NCBI GenBank assembly: GCA_016801885.1
Contig: CM028896.1
Span: 18,328,501 to 18,392,500 of the forward strand
DNA length: 64,000 nt
Direction: 5' to 3'
DNA from: Toxotes chatareus
Lineage: Eukaryota > Chordata > Actinopteri > Toxotidae
How positions within the stretch are numbered: the stretch's first letter is position 1; the number at the start of each line of letters is the position of its first letter. Below, one piece after another: positions 13,201 through 48,086 of the stretch. The position numbers were made by a program, and so were the translations under genes. Below the pieces are notes generated by a model, which did not search any database, was not told where the DNA came from, and worked only from the letters and a program-made list of their open reading frames with translations.

Positions 13201-16200
13201 CTTCGTGTCCTGAATGGTTCGCGAGCTCCGCCCCGCCCAGGACTTCCTGCCTGACCGTAAGACTTCAACCACAGACGCAGAGCGAGGCGTCACTCCGGTG
13301 GAAAACTCCGGACTGGAAAAACCACAACCACCACCACAAAACCAGCAACGCTAGCCACCGGCTAAAGGTAGCGGCCGTCTCTGTCGTCTGGCAGCAGGTG
13401 GCGCCGTGGTCGCAGCAGGAGAAGAAGAAGAACAGGAAGCGGGAGGAGGAGCTTGGAGATTGGCTAACCTTCCCGGTTCGCGCTGCGGAGGTCGGCCTCG
13501 AGGCCGTGGTTCCGAAGGCGTCCGACGTTTGTGACGAACGCGGCGAGCCACCTGGTGGACGTCCACACTCTCATCCAATGGGAACAGAGCACAGAGCTGA
13601 GCGCCGACGTCGGGCTGGATCTCCTGAGGTTGGACGAGATTAGATCGAATTATTGAAACCATCACGTGACACGGCAGCAAAGATCCAAACAGAACCTGAG
13701 GACATGAAACAGTCAGCTGACCTGTCCGTCGCGTCCGATCTTCACGGGCTTGTGTTCGTTCCAGGGGTTAGACAGGTGAGCCGTCTTAGTGAAAGGAAGC
13801 TCCCTCCTGTGAAACAGAAACACCTCCGTGTTTAAACAAACCTGTGACCCACACTGTGACCCAGCTGACGGCGCAAACTCCAGAACCGCTCAAGAACCCT
13901 GACCAACAGGACCCGTGGCCTGGCAGAAGGGGGGAGGAGAACCACCGCTCGCTCACGTACAGTTAGCCAAGGCGGTTCCATATCTGATAAACATCCTTCT
14001 CCTCTCCCTGTGGAGGAGCAGACCCCCGGGTGGATCAGAGCACACTCGTCAGACCTGGGAACACCTCAGGTTCCTCTGGGACTGTTTCGCCACCGTGAAC
14101 TGGATCCAGATCCATGTTAGAAAAAGGAGGCTGCACAAACTGAGGACCCGCTCATTTCACTGTTGTTTACCTGCAGAGCCAGTCAATCTTAAAGACTCCA
14201 CCCAGCATCTTGGCGTTCATGCCGGCAGGAAGAACCCAGTGGATTGGCGATCCGCCATGATGGGACTCTGACGCCAAACGAGCAAAACCTGCAGTTGACG
14301 CAGATGAAACAAAGGAGGCGAATTTAAAACTAAACATTCAGAAGAAAAAGGACTAATACGTTTAATAATACAACGAAAATCAGTAAACAATTATTTGTTT
14401 TTTTAACCTTGGAATTTCCCGCTCTCTCTCACAGAGAACACGAGGACGACACTCCGAGCCGAGCGGAAAGCTGCGTTCAGCTTCTTCTCGTTCACTGGCA
14501 GCGTCGACCATACGCCCTGAACGTCATGAAAACAACATGAATATATGGTTAGTGGAACATATGACAGTGACGGGGGGGGAAGCAGAGTGAAGGCTTCCTT
14601 TCCCAGGAACGCCGCTGCAGGACCAACCTGAGAACGACCTCAGAACCATGACAGACATTCATGTTCACTTTATTGTTTCTCTGATGTAAACAGAAGTATA
14701 AAATACACTTTCAGCCTGATCCAAACAGCGTGTGGGACTAAGCTGCACCGGTTTGGTGCTTTGGTTTGCACCTCTGTGAAGTTGGATCCTCATGTGATCA
14801 GGATCTGAATGAAACCACTCTGATTCGGCTGCGCAGGCAAAATGAAGCCGATGCAACTGGAGAAACGTCTGATGTTTGGGCAAACGTGAACGAACAACGA
14901 CTCATCATGTCGGACGTCTGTACCCTAACGTTACGCCCGTGTTGAAAACTGGTTTAATTTGATTCTGAATTTGCTGATCTCGTGCAGCACCACCCTGACG
15001 GAGGCACCGTGTCTCTGTCGTTCCTGCAGACGTCAGTAATTCTGTTCAGCTGATTCAGTTTGACGCTGCACCTGAAGTGTTACACGTTTTTTTAACTTAT
15101 TAAACTTTAGTGTTTTGCTCTTATGTTTTCACTGCCTTCTCCTGAGAGGTGAGCTGAGCCGAAGACTTTTCGTTAGTGGGACTGATGAACGCCCAGCTCA
15201 CGCTCAGGCTGCGTGCAGGAGGAAAACTGATGTTTACAACAACAACAAACAAAAACATATGGACGTTAGCATACCTTAGCTTTAGCCAAGGAGACGTTCT
15301 CATGGTTGTTACTCTTTATAAGGAAGAATCGTGCGTCTCGCAGGATGTAGCGCAGCTTACTGGTTGGATCTGAAATATTGCAGAGAATGTAATCAGATTA
15401 CTCTACAGGAAACCTCATTACTTCCTGAGCTCAAACCTTTTCACCACCCCACAGTAAAACAAAGATGGCTGCCTTACTCTCCATCCCTTTACGAACGGCT
15501 CGGACCGACGACGGCAACTTCTCCTGCTTCTTCTCTGAATCTTTCAAGATAAAAGCACAGTAACAGAGAATGCAGCAGTTGTTACTCAGCTTGTGAAACC
15601 TTCGTTTTGCTTAGTGTGATTCTGTCACTGAGTAACTTTATATGTAAGGATCTGTATTACTGTCACTTCATGTTTGCACTTGCTAACCTTCATCACCTGT
15701 GAATATCCACATTTTATTCATATTTATTCGACTGTGCAGCGGAAATACGTGTTGTCTTTTTCACACTGAGGACAAGAGCAGGAGAAAACAGAAGAGTTCT
15801 GTTAGGAATACGCAAAACTTTTACTGTTGCCATGGTTACCTGAGGCCTCAGAGGCGGAGCCTGACCGAGCTGATTCGCCATCATCAGAGAAACTGATGGA
15901 GGAGGCAGAGCGTGAGTCTCCAGCTTCGCTCCGAGTGTCGTAGTCGTTGCCCTCGCCACCACCTCGTCGCTCGTATTCCTCCTCCTCCTCCTCCTTCTCT
16001 CCTTCCTCCTCCTCCTCTTCCTCCTCCTCCTCCATGCCCTCCTCCTCCTCCTCATCCTCCTGATCCTCCTCTTCCTCCTCGTCTACATGGGAGGCGACAG
16101 GGGAGGAGCTTCCTGACCCCTGCTCTGAGCCATACTCTGCTGCAGCCTCCTCCTCTGATTGGTTGTCCTCCTCGTGGGGTGAGGGGCTCGCCCGACGCAA

Positions 16201-17291
16201 CTTCTAAAGAGAAAAAGGAAATTAATGTGTTGGCTGAAAACTGGCTGCCAAGAAAAGGTGTGTAACGTAAGTAGTAGTCGTGGCCACCACAGCAGACGTA
16301 GTAGTAATAAAAATAGGATTGGTAGTAGCGTGAGTACCTGGCTCAGCCCCTCCAGGCTTCTCTGAGAGTCTCTGCGTCGTGCGTCCTCTCCTCCGCGGCT
16401 CCTGATCGCCTCTCGGGCCCCTCTCCGACCCTTTCGCTCCTCATAGTATTCGTGTCTGTAGCTGGCGGTGGCGGCATGTCGGCCACGGGGGCTGGACACT
16501 GTCTTCTTAGAGGAGGAGGAGGAAAGAGGTGGGGCCAAAGCTCTCTTACTGGAGGAGGACGACCTGGAGGGGGTATGGCCTGATGAGGGACGGAGCCTCT
16601 TCAGATCATGGCTGTCAGAGCGCTCACTCTTCCTCTTTGTCCCTGTCAGACAGAAAGGAGAGTTTAGATGCTTCAGATGCTGTAGTTTCAGCAGCACGAG
16701 CGGTGTTAGTAGGATCAGTGCTACCTTTCTTGTCGCTGATATCTCGTTCGGTCTCGGGGTTGTACAGCTCGTCGTCCTGATCTGGAGCTTCAGTCAGAAT
16801 ATCTTCCAGAACGTTCAGTTCTCCATCTGAAACAACAGCAACACAAACTAACAGAGGGACACACACCGAGCCTGTGGCTGAACAACCCCCCCCCCCCCCC
16901 CCCCCCACGTTCAGTTACCAGAACACCGCATGGACCAGTAAAACACGGAGTCTGGTTATATTAAAGCGCGTGTTTACGTGAAGCAGCGGAACAACACATT
17001 TCCGAGCCCACGGCCGCTCGGAGCCGTTAGCAACAAAAACGCCGTGATGAACGAAGGGCAGGACACACGAGCTGCTGCTGGTCACCAACTAACGTTAACT
17101 AGTCACCAGTCACTACCTAACGCGCTAACAGTCATCACGTATCAATACACTAATCGATTATTGATCCGCAGTTCGACAGAACCAATATCACCAGAGCGAA
17201 TATAGCATGCATGCTAATGCTAACATCTAACTGGGCTAACAAAGCGACCTGCTCGCGCCTCACCTTTGTCGTCGCGCCGGTCGGCCGCCAT
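10225..17291 (-). CDS. ythdc1: YTH domain-containing protein 1 (nuclear m6A reader), 673 aa
   Basis: Nuclear protein that binds N6-methyladenosine in RNA and guides splicing, poly(A) choice and export. Sixteen coding exons: 17291-17264, 16826-16725, 16642-16338, 16203-15840, 15540-15478, 15369-15275, 14516-14408, 14288-14171, 13806-13722, 13623-13469, 11741-11662, 11316-11280, 10974-10935, 10858-10793, 10709-10518, 10407-10225; phases agree throughout. It starts MAADRRDDK and continues [20 protein letters not shown], as in vertebrate YTHDC1. It has a Ser/Lys-rich N-terminus, a long Glu tract (exon 4) and the YTH domain in exons 6-10. Two cage tryptophans are visible at about residues 322 (GVWSTLPV) and 373 (IHWVLPAG), with the same 51-residue spacing as human W377/W428. 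A Pro/His-rich region follows, then an Arg/Glu-rich tail ending GRYRR. The human sequence has an extra segment between exons 4 and 5 that I do not find. Exon 5 uses a donor adding GME before NPTSK. Confidence 0.96.
16886..16906. repeat. 21-nt cytosine run in ythdc1 intron 1
   Basis: An uninterrupted C run (G run on the transcribed sense strand) sits about 60 nt upstream of the exon 2 acceptor of ythdc1. It could form G-rich RNA structure near the branch region, and its length is error-prone in sequencing. Confidence 0.9.
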
Positions 17292-18158
17292 CACCGCCGC
17301 TGTCACGTGCTCCTGCCTCGTGCTGGAGTTTCTCTGCAGAAAAATCGCGTTTTAGATTAATTTAAAGACGAAATAACATCAACGGAAACAGAGTGCGAGA
17401 AACTGAAAGAGCAAATGGCGGACAGGGTGTTCGCGAGGCTTCTTCTTCGCCTGCTCAGAAACAGCGTCCAGGTCAACTACCGCCGCCTGCCGGACTGGAG
17501 CACGTGACACCTTCTTCCTCTTTTCATTGAACAAAAAACAGCAACATCAAACGGCGCGAAAGATTAATGCTTTGCTATGACGTCACTGTGAACAAGAATT
17601 GGTGAAGTTCGTACGTTCAGTTTTTATAAGTTTTATTGTTTTACTTTGCTTAGAGTCACTGCTTCACTCCGTGTCAGGCGAGAACAATAAAACTAAACCC
17701 TGGATGTAAAAGATAAGTTGCATTATTTTGAATTGTTTGTAAATATCAGACATCAATCACCGTCCAGAGCAGAGTGTTTCCATCGTTAGCTGCAGAGACA
17801 GGGCAGAAAAGATTTCAGGATTATTTTCAACATATTTAAATTTACTGAGTGAGGACAGATGAATTAACGCGTTTCCATTTGATTATTGAACCTGCACTAC
17901 ACTACAGCCTCTTATTAGATTTTATTGATGATCGATGAATAGAAAAATAATTAATTGAGGCAGATCGAAACGTTTGGAAGGTTTTATTTTGAAAACCTGG
18001 TACAGGAAGCGGTTCTCGGAGCATCTCCCGTACGATTTTAGACCGGAAGTCTGCGTCAGTGCTGAGACCAGAACCGCAGACTAACTGAGACTCGGACTGA
18101 ACTCGTCTTGATTTATTCACGTGTTAACCCAAAACTTTTAGTTTCTTTTCAACACAAA
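17292..18158. promoter_or_regulatory. Divergent intergenic region between ythdc1 and ufc1
   Basis: This region of 867 bp separates two divergent start codons. The ythdc1 side (17230-17520) is CpG-rich, as expected for a housekeeping promoter. The ufc1 side (17530-18110) is more AT-rich. No TATA box is obvious next to ufc1. I see no coding exon. Confidence 0.4.
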
Positions 18159-18674
18159 ATGGCTGACGAGGCCACGCGCAGGGCCGTGTCGCAGATCCCG
18201 CTGTTGAAGACGCACGCGGGGCCACGAGACCGCGCTCTGTGGCCGCAGCGGCTGAAGGAGGAGTACCAGGCGCTGATCCGGTTCGTGGAACAGAATAAGG
18301 AGGCCGACAACGACTGGTTCCGCCTAGAGTCTAACGCGGACGGCACGCGTTGGACCGGCACGTGCTGGTTTATCCATGAGCTGCTGCGCTACGAGTTCCG
18401 GTTGGAGTTTGATATCCCGGTGACGTATCCGGACACTGCGCCCGAGGTGGCGGTCCCGGAGCTGGACGGGAAGACTGCCAAAATGTACCGCGGCGGGAAG
18501 ATCTGCCTGACCGAGCACTTCGCGCCACTCTGGGCCCGCAACGCACCGCGCTTCGGTTTAGCGCACCTGATGGCGCTGGGACTCGGACCGTGGCTCGCCG
18601 TGGAGATCCCGGACCTGATCAGCAAGGGACTCGTGATCCACAAGGAGCGGCAGCGCGAGCCGGCGGCCGAGTGA
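18159..18674 (+). CDS. ufc1: UFM1-conjugating enzyme 1 (E2), intronless, 171 aa
   Basis: E2-like enzyme that accepts the ubiquitin-fold modifier UFM1 from UBA5 and passes it, with UFL1, to targets in ER-phagy and ribosome quality control. The reading frame is intact and uninterrupted. It starts [10 protein letters not shown]; the upstream in-frame ATG at 18108 would add 17 non-conserved residues. The active-site cysteine is residue 116 in [10 protein letters not shown], the same number as human Cys116, and the TAK motif (106-108) typical of UFC1 precedes it. It has the conserved [18 protein letters not shown] and [20 protein letters not shown] blocks (here [17 protein letters not shown]) and a short Glu-rich tail. 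Family length is about 167. Odd: vertebrate UFC1 genes normally have several introns, this copy has none, and codons are strongly GC-ended. It may be a functional retrocopy or a lineage that lost introns. Confidence 0.95.
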   Translation: MADEATRRAVSQIPLLKTHAGPRDRALWPQRLKEEYQALIRFVEQNKEADNDWFRLESNADGTRWTGTCWFIHELLRYEFRLEFDIPVTYPDTAPEVAVPELDGKTAKMYRGGKICLTEHFAPLWARNAPRFGLAHLMALGLGPWLAVEIPDLISKGLVIHKERQREPAAE

Positions 18675-18720
18675 CGTCAGCGGGCGAAACGGGGGGGGGC
18701 TGTTTGTGTGTGGTTCAGAG

Positions 18721-19172
18721 TAAAAATTATGAAAAAATGAACTGAGTTTGGTGAAGAAGTCACTTACCCCGAGGTCCGACTGTAAATATTTAGAGAAAAT
18801 TCCAACAGCTGAAAGTGTCTCTGTCTTCTCCGTGTGATTCAGAGGGAGCGTCCATTCATTTACAGTGAAAATTATTGGTTATAATAGCGATCAATGTAAT
18901 AAAGTTGTGAGTTGTTTGATCATAAAAATGATTGAAGAGCTGCAGTGATGACACGTCTGCTCCGATCAAAGTCTGTCAGTGGATGGTGGAAAACTAAAAG
19001 GATGAAAAAGTGAACAGATCTGGTGAAGGAGGTCACTCGCACCAACATCTAGTTAAAATTTAAGTTAAAACTATTCGTTACTATTAGTTTGTAACACAAA
19101 CTGAGATTTCAGAGTCTGATCCAGATTAAAAATTATGAAAAACGAACAGTTTGGTGGAGAGGAGGCCCCGCA
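18721..19172. repeat. Three decayed copies of a ~45-bp module downstream of ufc1
   Basis: Related segments occur at about 18721-18770, 18990-19040 and 19129-19172. Each has AAAA(T/G)GATGAAAAA-like sequence, then GAACAG or GAACTGAG, then TTTGGTG(A/G)AG and usually GTCACTC. They share orientation but are unevenly spaced, so this is a decayed tandem duplication or three insertions rather than a simple satellite. Confidence 0.45.
18898..18903 (+). promoter_or_regulatory. Poly(A) signal of ufc1
   Basis: AATAAA lies 224 nt after the ufc1 stop codon and is followed by a GT-rich stretch (GTTGTGAGTTGTTTG), a typical cleavage context. Confidence 0.6.
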
Positions 19173-20096
19173 ACAGACTCAGGGGACAGATTTTTATCTG
19201 AAGCGTCAGAGGATGTGCGTCATCAGCCGATGTCACCATACAATACCTGTGACGCCTCACACACACACACATTCTTGTCTGACTGTCTTTGTGGCGACAC
19301 AGACTGACATGCTCGTTTTCTGTCCCGGAAAAAAAAACTGACCCACCTCAGCGGCTGTGGCCACAGCGTCACGCTTCACGTTTCTCAAACTAAACCTCAG
19401 AGACTGGTATTAAACAGTATTATTACACTACTCAGTCAGTTCATTCATAACATTTTCATTCATTGATTTTTTTTAGTAAGTAAACATCAGAGATGCTGAA
19501 ACCATCCCGACAGCATCTGTCACTGCACCGTACACAATAAACCATGTTCTCATGTTTCATCAGAACATTAACGTTTCTGTTCAGGTTCAACAAGTCTGCT
19601 GAAAATAATCTGCTGTACATGAATGAATGATGTTCATCATTAATATTCAGAGACATGTTTCAGAGCTCGTAGCAGATGAACGGATGAGTGAACGTGTAAA
19701 CGGCGCTCAGGTTTCTGCAGGGTCTGACACAGCTGACAGCCACAGAGCAGAGAATTCACTCTGTTATCATTCTGAAATACACGTGTGAAACATCCACGTT
19801 GCCAACATCACAACTTATCTAATGCTAAACATTTATTAAGTCATGTATATGAAGTCGCCTTTCTTTGTTTGCGTGACTCCTGTGATTTCTGAGTGAATTC
19901 TTCAGTAAAATTTATCTTTTCTGGTGAAGTTTGTCGTTTATTTTCTTGATTTAGTGATAAATAATTCTTTGCTTGTCAAAACAACTTTGCAAAACCCATA
20001 AATGTTCATGTTCTGTCACTGAACAATAACAGTTTTGAGGTGAATGAAAGGTGCGGTCTCTACACCTGTCCAGCGTCACTGTCCTTTTGTCTCACG
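18904..20096. other. Intergenic region between ufc1 and abcc6 3' ends
   Basis: No coding exon is seen. It holds parts of the decayed repeats and an AT-rich stretch. A minus-strand AATAAA equivalent (TTTATT at 19937-19942) lies 155 nt beyond the abcc6 stop codon and is the likely abcc6 poly(A) signal, so the ufc1 and abcc6 transcripts converge. Confidence 0.5.
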
Positions 20097-37644
<17,548 letters not shown>

Positions 37645-37766
37645 GTCTGCTGTCTCTGTGTCCACTGCTGTCTCTGGGTCCTCTGCTGTCTCTGTCTCTG
37701 CTTCTTCTTCTTCAGTAAAGTTCTGCTCAGGGTTTTAGTCACAGCTGAACACAGACTGAATCTCTC

Positions 37767-37798
<32 letters not shown>

Positions 37799-38165
37799 AC
37801 TAATTCAAAGAAGCTTTATTGATATTCAAAAACATTGACAAAACATCAAAACAATTTATCCAAGTTCACAACAAAGACAACAAAACAACATCTGACGTAT
37901 TTATTGCTTATATGTTTGGAATAAATTAAGTGTGTGTGTGTGTGCCTGTGCGCGCGTGTGTGTGTGTGTTAGCACGTGTTGAAGTGTGTGTGTGCGTGTT
38001 GAGCTGGGACAGCAGTGGACAGTGTGTCCTCAGCTGCTTTGACACCAGCCTGATAAATAAATGTCTCTGTGCTGTTTAAGTTTCTCACGTCTCTGAGCAG
38101 GTGAAGGTCATTCATCATTAACTGTTGTCATGGAAACAGTGAGCAACAATGACTGCGCGCGCACG

Positions 38166-38169
38166 CACG

Positions 38170-38220
<51 letters not shown>

Positions 38221-38254
38221 TAGTGTATAGTGTGTGTGTGTGTGTGTGTGTGTG
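38166..38254. repeat. CA array joined head-to-head to a GT array (inverted microsatellite)
   Basis: A (CA)n run is followed by ACTATAGTGTATAGT and then a (GT)n run. The two arms (about 38196-38223 and 38227-38254) are complementary and meet at a 3-nt centre, so the sequence can fold into a long perfect hairpin or cruciform. Confidence 0.85.
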
Positions 38255-38378
38255 ATTCTGATGATTATTTTAATTGTAAAAATTAAAGCAAAGTCCCACT
38301 TTCTGAAAATGAAACTGAAATTCAAAGAAACAGTTTCACACATTTTATTTCTACTTTCACAGCCGAGTCTGAGCCGCA

Positions 38379-38474
38379 GGACAGAACCAGGACAGACAGA
38401 ACCAGGACACACGGAACCAGGACAGACAGAACCAGGACAGACGGAACCAGGACAGACGGAACCAGGACAGACAG
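38379..38474. repeat. 15-bp minisatellite
   Basis: About six copies of a unit close to ACCAGGACAGACGGA, with A/G and G/C variants. In one plus-strand frame it reads as TEPGQ repeats, but no gene context supports translation. Confidence 0.85.
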
Positions 38475-38776
38475 AAGGGGTTAAGACGATGAGAAACAGG
38501 TGAAACAAAAAAACAGAAAAAAAACCCCCAAAACGACAGGAAGTAAAATGACAACAGACAGATAAGAAAAGTAATTTCAAAATAAAACAGGAAACAGCTG
38601 CACCCAGCCCAGGCAGGAAGTGACACCGAGCCAAACATCAGAGCTGTGAAATAAAGTGATCACAGATGTTTTTCTATCAGATTCTCTGATTTCATCTTTC
38701 GTGTTTTCGATGATGAAAACTACAAATATTAAAGATGAAACATCAGAAGCTGAAGGTTTTCAGTGTCAGTCACAGA

Positions 38777-38858
38777 TCCATCGATCACCTCCATCTGTCA
38801 CTGATCAATATGTTTATCCATCGATCACCTCCGTCTGTCACTGATCAATATGTTTATC
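38777..38858. repeat. 40-bp direct duplication
   Basis: Two adjacent copies of a 40-bp unit containing CATCGATCACCTCC and CTGATCAATATG, differing at one base (A or G after CACCTCC). Confidence 0.85.
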
Positions 38859-39492
38859 TGTGTATTGAAATGTTTTTCAGTGTGGTGATATTTCTCTGTG
38901 TTTAATGTGTCACATGCAGAAACTCTCAGTCTAATTAAAGTGCAGGGAGGATTATTGTGAAAGCTCTAAATCCAGAGTCAGTGCAGAGTAAACATCTTTC
39001 ATTCATTCATTTCGTCTCATTAACTTAATTAAAATGAAACTTTTCTTTCAGAAAAAGATGAAAGTGACAGAAAGAGGAGACGTGTCGTTCTTTAAAAACC
39101 TTTCTTTCAATAAAACAAATGTCTCAGTTTCTGTTCGAATGAATGAATGAATGAATGTTTTCATGTTTTATTCTATTTGTGAGTAAAGATTTAAAGTTGT
39201 AGTTTAACAGAACATTTACCTGTCAGTGAATATTAAACAGGTAAATACACCTGTGTCTTTGAAAATGGACGAAAACAAAGCAACAATAAAAATCTCTAAA
39301 AGTTCTTTTGTAAAATTCAGCGTTAGATTCAGTTTATTGTTTATTTCTCTATAAAATCTAAATAATTTTTCACTTTTCATTTTGAACTCTGATGTTTTTA
39401 ACTCAATTGTTTACAGTGTTGGATTACAGGGTTGTGTTAATCAGCTAATGGAATCAGATTAGATTTTTTACAGTGTGGGATTAAAGCTGAAG

Positions 39493-39500
39493 ATATAAAC
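39493..39500 (+). promoter_or_regulatory. TATA-like box of the small membrane-protein gene
   Basis: ATATAAAC lies in a GC-poor flank about 25-30 nt before a pyrimidine-rich start region (TTCACTTCGCTCTG). A non-coding first exon could run to a donor near 39617 (CTGTGAGTAA) and join an acceptor near 39856 (TTTTCAG), 44 nt before the ATG. Confidence 0.45.
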
Positions 39501-39899
39501 GTCGGCTTCACTTCGCTCTGTTCTTCACTCTGTCGTCAACTTTTTTATTTTAAATATTATTGTCAGCATTTTTTTACTTTTTACTTTTGCTTTTCTCTCT
39601 GACGTTTATCTGTGAGTAATTTTATTTTGTTCATATTTTAAATTTCTGTTTCTGCATTTTAATGAAACTAAGATGATCACAAGTTAAAACTTTTCATTTT
39701 ATCGTTTAATCAATTTCAGTTTTGGTTAAACTGAAAAATTCAGATATTTTCTTTGTGTTATTTTAGATGATTAGATTCCATATTTCTTAAACTTGTTCTT
39801 AATTGTTTTTTTCAGATTTAAGTTTAATTGTTTTTATCATTTCAAATCGTTTTCAGAGGAGCGTTCTGATTGGCTGCTGACATTTTAAAAGGACCAATC

Positions 39900-40650
39900 A
39901 TGTCTGAGGAATCTCGTCCCCTCCTCTGCATCCACATTCTGTCTCTGATCGTCCTCATCTGTTTCGGACTTTACTGCATCGCCAAGGTAACGTCCTGTCA
40001 CTCTGTTGGAATTAGCATTTAGCATTAACAGCTAGCTGCAGACGACTGAATCTGTGTGGCGTCATTAACAGATGTGATCAGTTTAAAAGTCTGTGAACTT
40101 TCCAACTTGTTTTCTATGCTGAGATTTTTCCTCCGTTCTTTACGTAGGTTCAGTGAACGTCTTAATGACTTCATCATCTGCGGGGTCAGGGGTCAGGGGA
40201 CAGGCTGACTCCTTCCTCACTGTCCACTGACATGTTTGCATTTAATTTCAAACGTTCTCTCACAGACTGAACGAATCGTTTAATGAACAGATGATTCAAA
40301 CCAAGCAGCAGCTGTTCAAATGTCTGAGCTGACATGAATCAATCAATAATCAATACACTGTGATCAATAACTATAATATTTTATATAAAATCTCTGAGAG
40401 CAGCAGGTTTTAGTTTTCAGGTACAAAGAAAGAAAGAAAATGTGAAATTGTAAAATAAAAAATTTAAGTTTTCAGTTCATTGTAACTTTTACTTTTCATT
40501 TCTCAGGGCGCCTCCTTCACTTCCTTCAGTTGGTGGTTGATCCTCGGAGCTTCCTGTCTGCTCGCCACCCCCTTCGCCTCCTTTCGCCTGTACGAGGTCT
40601 GCAGGAGGGAGGAGGAGGAGAGAGGAGGAGGAGGAGGAGAGTTGGAGTGA
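39900..40650 (+). CDS. Small predicted two-pass membrane protein, 76 aa, unrecognised
   Basis: I do not recognise this protein. Coding exons 39900-39986 and 40507-40650 join in phase 0 at AAG|gtaacg and ctcag|GGC. The 76 residues have two hydrophobic helices, about residues 8-28 (IHILSLIVLICFGLYCIA) and 36-55 (SFSWWLILGASCLLATPFAS), then a basic-acidic tail (RLYEVCRREEEERG) and a glycine run. A short loop joins the helices and there is no separate signal peptide. The gene-like context is the best support: an upstream TATA-like box, a plausible 5' UTR intron, a 3' UTR of about 250 nt and AATAAA at 40905. It is tail-to-tail with fsd1l. Small size means chance cannot be excluded, but the hydrophobic pattern is shared across an intron. 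Confidence 0.55.
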
Positions 40651-40904
40651 CCTGACAGCAAAGCTGTTGTTTCGCCTGCACTTCTGTGCTCTCACCTGTG
40701 CTCTCACCTCTGACATATAATACATACATACATACATTGTATAGGTACCAGGGGACAGACCAGGGGACAGACCATGACATGTGGACAAATCAGAGGTATC
40801 TGATTGGGTGATTAGATGATGATGTAAGAGTCCGTCCAGCTGATTCCACCTGCTGAGTGTGTCCAGCCTGTGGGGGTGTCCAAAACTGGAGGACGAGACT
40901 TCAG

Positions 40905-40949
40905 AATAAAAGCAGAGAGACATTTTATTTCCAGTTCATACGATTTATT
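40905..40949. promoter_or_regulatory. Facing poly(A) signals of the small gene and fsd1l
   Basis: A plus-strand AATAAA at 40905-40910 suits the small membrane-protein gene. Minus-strand AATAAA equivalents at 40924-40929 and 40944-40949 suit fsd1l. The two 3' ends would overlap by a few tens of bases. Confidence 0.55.
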
Positions 40950-41439
40950 TTTATCAAAACGTTTGTGTCGATTTGATTAAAACTGATTTCAGATCAGAAA
41001 CATTTCAACATTTAAACTGAAACATTCACTGTAAACGGATTTTCAGAATAAATGACTTGAGCTTTTTATACTTTTACAAAAACTGAAAATAAACGTTTGA
41101 TTTTCGTCGTCCACTGAAACTGATGTTCACGTTTACCTTCAAAATAAAAGTCCGCCATTGGTCAAAGTGTCAAAGTTTTTTTCTTCCAGACAAAAAAAAC
41201 AAAAACCAAAAAAAAACCAAATCGAAACAGGAACAAGCAACAACGCTTCCTCCTGAACTTTCAAACTAAGAGTGACCCCAAACAATCACTAAGGTTTCTG
41301 AACATTAGGACACAGTTTGTTTTTACCAACAGTTCATTGATCGTTTCTATGTGCACGATATAAATTTGACAGAATTATAAATAGAAGTTTATAATAATTT
41401 AATTTCTACATTAAAACAGATGATTAAAGAACAGTGGGT

Positions 41440-48086
<6,647 letters not shown>

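Larger units (their letters stand above)
37645..39492. other. Intergenic region between abcc6 start and the small membrane-protein gene
   Basis: No coding exon is seen. It contains a CT microsatellite (about 37762-37799), scattered GT repeats (37930-38000), the CA/GT inverted microsatellite, a 15-bp minisatellite and a 40-bp tandem duplication listed separately. The abcc6 promoter should lie at its left edge; no TATA box is evident there. Confidence 0.5.

Noticed and set aside
16083..16697. 204-residue minus-strand ORF as a separate gene
   Set aside because: Its first part is ythdc1 exon 3; the rest runs into intron sequence.
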